Of a stretch of 64,000 nt of DNA, positions 60,154 to 64,000 are shown one piece after another. The position numbers and the translations under genes were made by a program. Numbering within the stretch: the first letter of the stretch is position 1; each line of letters opens with the position of its first letter. Location: the NCBI RefSeq assembly GCF_000152785.1, contig NZ_CH672414.1, positions 151,515 through 215,514 on the forward strand, given 5' to 3'. The notes beneath the pieces are model-generated. The model saw only the letters and a program-made list of their open reading frames with translations. It was not told the DNA's origin and did not search any database. The DNA comes from Yoonia vestfoldensis SKA53. GTDB lineage: Bacteria > Pseudomonadota > Alphaproteobacteria > Rhodobacterales > Rhodobacteraceae.

Positions 60154-60939
60154 TCAGACATGGCCGACTGCTTTCATGAAATCCGCCAGATGCGCGGCAT
60201 AGGTTTGGGGGTCTTCGACACAGGCCAGATGGCCCACGCGGCGCATCAGTACGAATTGCGACCCAGGGACCAGATCAATCGTTTCGCGCACCAGATCGGG
60301 CGGTGTTGACCCGTCATCAATTCCCGCGATCCCCAGCGTCGGGATGCGCAAGCCTGCGGTCGGCGTATAGAAATCGGTGCCAGCGATGGCCGCGCAGGTG
60401 CCGGTATAGCCCGCAACCGGCGTGCTTTCCAGCATCGCGCGCCACGGCTGCATCGCGGGCGTGCCATAAAACCCCCGCGCAAACCAGCGTTGCAGCACGG
60501 TGTCCGACAGGGCGGGCAATCCTTTGGTGCGCACCGTGTCGATCCGGTCCTGCCACAGCTTGGGATTGCCGATCTTGGCGGCGGTATTGGACAAGACCAG
60601 CGCGCGGATCAGATCGGGGCGTTTGACCGCCAGCCCTTGGGCGACCATCCCGCCGACGGACAGGCCGACGAACATAGCATCGCGCACACCTGCGGCATCG
60701 CAAACCACTTCGGCATCGCTGACCAGCTGGCCCATGCTATAGGGGCCATCCGGCACATCTGATGCGCCATGCCCGCGCATGTCATAGCGGATGATCCGCA
60801 GACCGGCGGGCAAACCTGCCAATACCTGATCCCAGATCGCGCGTGTTGTTCCCAACGCATTGGCAAAGACCACAGGCGGGCCGTCATCCGGCCCTGTCAC
60901 GTCATAATCCAGCGCCACGCCGTCGCGGATCACCTGCAT
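60154..60939 (-). CDS. 3-oxoadipate enol-lactonase-like hydrolase (second PcaD-type copy)
   Basis: 261-residue alpha/beta hydrolase very close in pattern to PcaD: DMRGHGASD, nucleophile elbow GLSVGGMVAQG, IRALVLSNTAAKIG and the C-terminal His in VGHLACVEDP. The same blocks occur in the pca-operon enzyme at 8103-8882 (GVSVGGLIAQG, LCCTAAKIG), so the two are paralogues. Here it lies in a different operon, one base overlapping the PLP dehydratase. It may hydrolyse an enol-lactone from another substrate; 3-oxoadipate enol-lactone activity is possible but not shown. Confidence 0.82.
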   Translation of the reverse strand: MQVIRDGVALDYDVTGPDDGPPVVFANALGTTRAIWDQVLAGLPAGLRIIRYDMRGHGASDVPDGPYSMGQLVSDAEVVCDAAGVRDAMFVGLSVGGMVAQGLAVKRPDLIRALVLSNTAAKIGNPKLWQDRIDTVRTKGLPALSDTVLQRWFARGFYGTPAMQPWRAMLESTPVAGYTGTCAAIAGTDFYTPTAGLRIPTLGIAGIDDGSTPPDLVRETIDLVPGSQFVLMRRVGHLACVEDPQTYAAHLADFMKAVGHV

Positions 60940-61901
60940 CAGGCCAGCGCCTTGGCAAAGATCGCGGGATCGACGTTGCCGCCTGTCGCCACGGCGATAA
61001 CCGCATCGCCTTCGCTGGCATCAGGATGGAACAGCGCGGCCGCCAGCGCCACCGCACCGCCGGGTTCCAGCACGATTTTCAGCCGGTCAAAGGCCAGCGC
61101 CATCGCCTGCAACGCCTGATCCTCACTCACCACCACGCCCGGCCCGCAATGTTGCTGCATGATCGGAAAGGTCAGATTGCCGGGCTGCGGCGTGATGATC
61201 GCATCGCAAAGCGAGCCTGACAGCCGTGCGTTGCGTTCGATCCGGCCACTGGCCAATGACCGTGTCGCATCATCAAAGCCTTCGGGCTCCACGGGGCGCG
61301 TGCGCAGGCCGGGCGCATCGGCAGCCAGTGCCAGCGCAATGCCGGATGTCAGCCCGCCACCGCCACAACAGACCATCACATCGGCGCGGGTGACGCCAAG
61401 GGCCGTCATCTCGGCCGCGATTTCCAGCCCGCAGCTGCCTTGGCCGGCGATGACCTGCGGTTCGTCATAGGGCTTGATCAGCGTCAGCCCGCGTGCGGCG
61501 GCCAGCCTGTCACCGATGGCATCGCGATCCTCGGTCGTGCGGTCGTAAAGCACGACCTCTGCCCCCAAGGCGCGGGTATTGGCGATCTTCACCGCAGGTG
61601 CATCGGCGGGCATGATGATCACCGCAGGCGCGCCATGGCTGCGCGCGGCCAAGGCCACGCCTTGGGCATGGTTGCCGCTGGAAAAGGCGATCACACCCTT
61701 TTGCAGGGCCTCGGCTGGCAGGGCCGATACCGCCGACCAGCCGCCACGGAACTTGAATGATCCGGTATGTTGCAGGCATTCGGCCTTTACGAATACGCGC
61801 CGCCCCGCGATGGCATCCAGAAACGGCGAGGTCAGGATCGGCGTGCGCCGCGCATGGCCCGCGAGCCTTTGGGCCGCCGCGCGGATCATCTCGATATTCA
61901 T
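60939..61901 (-). CDS. PLP-dependent threonine/serine dehydratase-like (EutB type)
   Basis: 320-residue fold-type II PLP enzyme. PLP Lys50 in GSFKFRGG, phosphate loop CGGGGLTSG, and VATGGNVDP. Similar in outline to threonine dehydratases without the C-terminal ACT domain and to the EutB enzyme of hydroxyectoine use. ATG 61901 has GGAGGA upstream and overlaps the next gene's stop as ATGA. Forms pyruvate/2-oxobutyrate-type products from hydroxy-amino acids; substrate in this operon unknown. Confidence 0.82.
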   Translation of the reverse strand: MNIEMIRAAAQRLAGHARRTPILTSPFLDAIAGRRVFVKAECLQHTGSFKFRGGWSAVSALPAEALQKGVIAFSSGNHAQGVALAARSHGAPAVIIMPADAPAVKIANTRALGAEVVLYDRTTEDRDAIGDRLAAARGLTLIKPYDEPQVIAGQGSCGLEIAAEMTALGVTRADVMVCCGGGGLTSGIALALAADAPGLRTRPVEPEGFDDATRSLASGRIERNARLSGSLCDAIITPQPGNLTFPIMQQHCGPGVVVSEDQALQAMALAFDRLKIVLEPGGAVALAAALFHPDASEGDAVIAVATGGNVDPAIFAKALA

Positions 61902-62716
61902 TGCATTTCCTCCAGCCATGCATGGAGCGCAGAAAGCGCCTGTGGTTCATCCAGAAACGGGATATGCCCGCGCCCCGGCACGTCGGTGCGGATCATGTCG
62001 GGGCGGCGGCGGGCCATCTCGTTAGCGGTCTGCACAGTCAGAAGGTCGGAATTCGCGCCACGGATCAAGGCCAGCGGCAGGTCCTGAAACGCGTCGAACA
62101 AGGGCCACAGGTCCGGCACCGGCTGCGCACCCGCCGCCAGCACCGCATCGCGCAGGCGCGGGTCATAGCGGACCACCAGCCCGTCGGGGGTTTGCGCGTA
62201 ATGCGCACGCACCTCGGCCAACCAGCGGTCCATCGGGACCTGCGCGAAATCGGTCCAGAGTGTCGCGCGCGCCTCTGCCGCTGCGGCATAGGTTTTCTGC
62301 GGTGGGTTGCGCCCGATATACTCTTTGATAACAGCCAGACCGGCGGGCGCAATCTCTGGCCCGATATCGTTGAGCGCGACCCCGATCAGCCGGTCCTTGG
62401 CAGTCGCGGCCAGCAGCATCGCGATCAGCCCCCCGCGCGAGGTGCCAAGCACCGCCGCGCGGTCCAGCCCCAGATGATCCATCAGTGCCAGCACGTCGGC
62501 GGCTTCATGCGCAATGGTGTAGGTCGCGGGATCGGCCCAATCCGACTGCCCGCGCCCGCGATAATCGGGCCGGATCAGGCGCACCGGCAGATGCGGTGCG
62601 ACATGGTCGAAATCCGCACCATTACGCGTCAGCCCCGCCAGTGCCATCACCGGCAGGCCGTTGCCTGTATCGGTGTAATGCAGTGACAGGCCATCAGGCG
62701 TGGTGAAACGGGGCAT
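61898..62716 (-). CDS. Alpha/beta hydrolase
   Basis: 272-residue hydrolase: PDYRGRGQSD, nucleophile elbow GTSRGGLIAM near residue 96, and the C-terminal His in GRGHIPFLDEP. Middle of the coupled operon: overlaps the dehydratase as ATGA and the dehalogenase by one base (TGATG). Likely an esterase or C-C/lactone hydrolase; not one of the PcaD paralogues. Confidence 0.84.
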   Translation of the reverse strand: MPRFTTPDGLSLHYTDTGNGLPVMALAGLTRNGADFDHVAPHLPVRLIRPDYRGRGQSDWADPATYTIAHEAADVLALMDHLGLDRAAVLGTSRGGLIAMLLAATAKDRLIGVALNDIGPEIAPAGLAVIKEYIGRNPPQKTYAAAAEARATLWTDFAQVPMDRWLAEVRAHYAQTPDGLVVRYDPRLRDAVLAAGAQPVPDLWPLFDAFQDLPLALIRGANSDLLTVQTANEMARRRPDMIRTDVPGRGHIPFLDEPQALSALHAWLEEMQ

Positions 62717-63393
62717 CAGAGCAGATCCGGAATGCTGACAAGATTGCCCAGTGTATGGTGTGGATCGGCATACAGCCTGTCGGGCGGATCACCGGCCCGG
62801 TTGACCCAGATTGTCCGAAACCCGTAACCTGCCGCACCCGCCGCGTCCCAGCCGTTGGAGGACACGAACAATACCTCATCCTTGGCGCAGCCGAACTGGG
62901 CGCCCACCAAATCGTAAACGCGGGCATGTGGTTTGAAGACGCCCACGGTCTCGACGCTCAGGATGGCATCAAGCTGCGGCGCGATCCCCGCCGAGGCGAC
63001 GGCGGCGTTCAGCATATCGGGCGATCCGTTCGACAGGATCGCGGTGGTCAGCCCGCGTGCCTTGAGCGCGGCCAGCATGGCGGGGACTTCTGCATAGGTT
63101 GGCAGCTGGCGATAAAGCGCCAACAGGCGGGCGCGCAAGGCGGGATCGTCCAGCCCCTGCGCCGCGAGCGCCCAATCCAGCCCGTCCTGCGTGACCTGCC
63201 AGAAATCGCAATGCCGGTCGGCCACGGCGCGCAGCCAGGTGTATTCCAGCTGCTTGCGTCGCCAGTCGCGGGCAACCGCCGGCCACAGATCCGCAAGACG
63301 CGGGAAATCGGGGTCATCCGCGGCTTGCGCCGCCGCCGCATTCACGTCGAACAACGTGCCATAGGCATCGAAAACACAGGTCGTAATCGGCAT
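62716..63393 (-). CDS. Haloacid dehalogenase type II (HAD superfamily)
   Basis: 225-residue HAD enzyme. Nucleophile Asp9 in VFDAYGTLFDV, SNGS, the Lys in GVFKPHARVYDL and SSNGWDAAGA, the pattern of L-2-haloacid dehalogenases (DYGT start with Tyr after Asp-Ala). It would replace halogen on a 2-haloalkanoate by hydroxyl. First gene of the six-gene minus-strand operon, divergent from the FKBP gene across a 129-bp spacer. Confidence 0.86.
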   Translation of the reverse strand: MPITTCVFDAYGTLFDVNAAAAQAADDPDFPRLADLWPAVARDWRRKQLEYTWLRAVADRHCDFWQVTQDGLDWALAAQGLDDPALRARLLALYRQLPTYAEVPAMLAALKARGLTTAILSNGSPDMLNAAVASAGIAPQLDAILSVETVGVFKPHARVYDLVGAQFGCAKDEVLFVSSNGWDAAGAAGYGFRTIWVNRAGDPPDRLYADPHHTLGNLVSIPDLL

Positions 63394-63522
63394 GGCGGCC
63401 TCCTTTCACGCGACCTAAGCACGGCGGCGCGGCGGCGGAAAGAGGCAAAGCGATTTGCAATCAGGGACCGGCCTTCCTAGGTAGGGGGTGCGATTTATTG
63501 AGAAAACGAAAGGAAAGACGCG
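63394..63522. promoter_or_regulatory. Divergent promoter region of dehalogenase operon and FKBP gene
   Basis: 129-bp spacer. It carries an AAAGGAAAG ribosome-binding site for the FKBP gene and a short CCTAGG palindrome near 63476. Promoters for both directions should be here but I see no distinct operator. Confidence 0.4.
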
Positions 63523-63957
63523 ATGACACAGGCTAAAGCGGGCGATAAAGTCCAGATTCATTACACCGGCACCCTGCAGGACGGCGTGACATTCGACAGC
63601 TCTGCGGGACGCGATCCGCTGGAATTCGTGATCGGCTCCGGCCAGATCATTCCGGGCCTTGATGCCGCGATCCCCGGCATGAGTGTGGGCGAGAAGAAAA
63701 CTGTGCAGATCCCGTGCGAAGAGGCTTATGGCGCGCATAATCCCGAGGCTCTGCAGGCCGTGCCGCGCGACAATATTCCGGCTGATATTCCGCTTGATCC
63801 GGGCACACAATTGCAGATGCAGACCCCACAGGGGCAGGTGGTGCCGGTGACTGTCGCAGACGTAACCGAGACCGAAGTGACGCTGGATGCCAACCATCCT
63901 CTTGCTGGCAAGGATTTGACCTTCGCGGTCGAAGTCGTGGCGATCAAGGCCGCCTGA
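63523..63957 (+). CDS. FKBP-type peptidyl-prolyl cis-trans isomerase (SlyD-like)
   Basis: 144-residue protein with the FKBP fold interrupted by an IF domain: KVQIHYTGTLQDGVTFDSS, DPLEFVIGSGQIIPGLDAAIPGMSVGEKK and then PEEAYG-type EEAYGAHNPEALQAVPRDNIP. No signal peptide and no His-rich tail, so cytoplasmic. Ribosome-binding site GGAAAG 7 nt upstream. Divergent from the dehalogenase operon and not connected to it functionally. Confidence 0.88.
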   Translation: MTQAKAGDKVQIHYTGTLQDGVTFDSSAGRDPLEFVIGSGQIIPGLDAAIPGMSVGEKKTVQIPCEEAYGAHNPEALQAVPRDNIPADIPLDPGTQLQMQTPQGQVVPVTVADVTETEVTLDANHPLAGKDLTFAVEVVAIKAA

Positions 63958-63972
63958 GCCCCCGGAGAAGAG

Positions 63973-63993
63973 GCCCCGGATCAAGTCCGGGGC
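63973..63993 (+). terminator. Palindrome downstream of the FKBP gene
   Basis: GCCCCGGA-TCAAG-TCCGGGGC, 8-bp stem and 5-nt loop, 15 bp after the stop codon. No T-run is visible before the window ends. The same CCCCGGA...TCCGGGG palindrome is, from memory, a common repeat in alphaproteobacteria; it may double as a terminator. Confidence 0.55.
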
Positions 63994-64000
63994 GGGTATG

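Overview
The window reads as chromosome (or chromid) of an alphaproteobacterium of the Rhodobacteraceae/Roseobacter type. The evidence is the pca, hydroxycinnamate and carnitine gene sets, a pair of gene-transfer-agent spike genes beside an exopolysaccharide locus, dense ATGA/TGATG translational couplings, and short palindromic spacer repeats of a kind I associate with this family. No rRNA, tRNA, CRISPR array, transposase or integrase was found. No stretch over 300 bp lacks a gene; the longest spacer (29152-29407) holds an inverted pair of repeats.

Layout. 1-6 kb (minus): a branched-chain-amino-acid-type ABC importer (livF cut by the window edge, livG, livM, livH, binding protein) with an aldehyde dehydrogenase and a divergent AraC regulator. 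7-13.7 kb: protocatechuate genes pobA-pcaC-pcaH-pcaG-BKACE-pcaD-pcaB, with divergent pcaQ. 13.7-18.6 kb: flavin monooxygenase, acyl-CoA dehydrogenase, cytochrome P450, amidohydrolase. 18.7-26.2 kb: enoyl-CoA hydratase, TRAP transporter dctPQM, feruloyl-CoA synthase, SDR dehydrogenase, MarR regulator and a DUF3237 protein. Together these look like a CoA-dependent hydroxycinnamate pathway that delivers hydroxybenzoates to pobA and pca. 26.3-34 kb: a carnitine/gamma-butyrobetaine to glycine betaine module with a GlxA-type regulator. 34-40.7 kb: arginine transamination (aruI, aruH), a TetR regulator, a DDAH/arginine-deiminase-like hydrolase, and a polar amino-acid ABC importer with no ATPase gene beside it. 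40.6-43.2 kb: modCBA.

43.4-55.2 kb: an exopolysaccharide locus (initiating sugar transferase, Wzz/BY-kinase, Wzx, Wzy-like, two acyltransferases of which one is frameshifted, three glycosyltransferases) interrupted by a PPP-type phosphatase and two genes resembling the RcGTA head-spike proteins GhsA/GhsB. 55.2-63.4 kb (minus): SleB-type lipoprotein, enolase-superfamily enzyme, zinc alcohol dehydrogenase, then a tightly coupled six-gene operon (MFS, esterase, second pcaD-like lactonase, PLP dehydratase, alpha/beta hydrolase, haloacid dehalogenase) of unknown substrate. 63.5-64 kb: an FKBP-type prolyl isomerase.

Most interesting points: (i) a BKACE gene inside the pca operon where pcaIJ/pcaF would be expected, which could turn 3-oxoadipate plus acetyl-CoA directly into succinyl-CoA and acetoacetate; (ii) GTA spike genes embedded in the capsule/EPS locus; (iii) the unexplained six-gene operon; (iv) a shared MarR-type operator motif in two spacers of the hydroxycinnamate cluster; (v) a visible base-composition step near 26.3 kb. 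All functions come from reading translations and motifs by eye; no database search was run.
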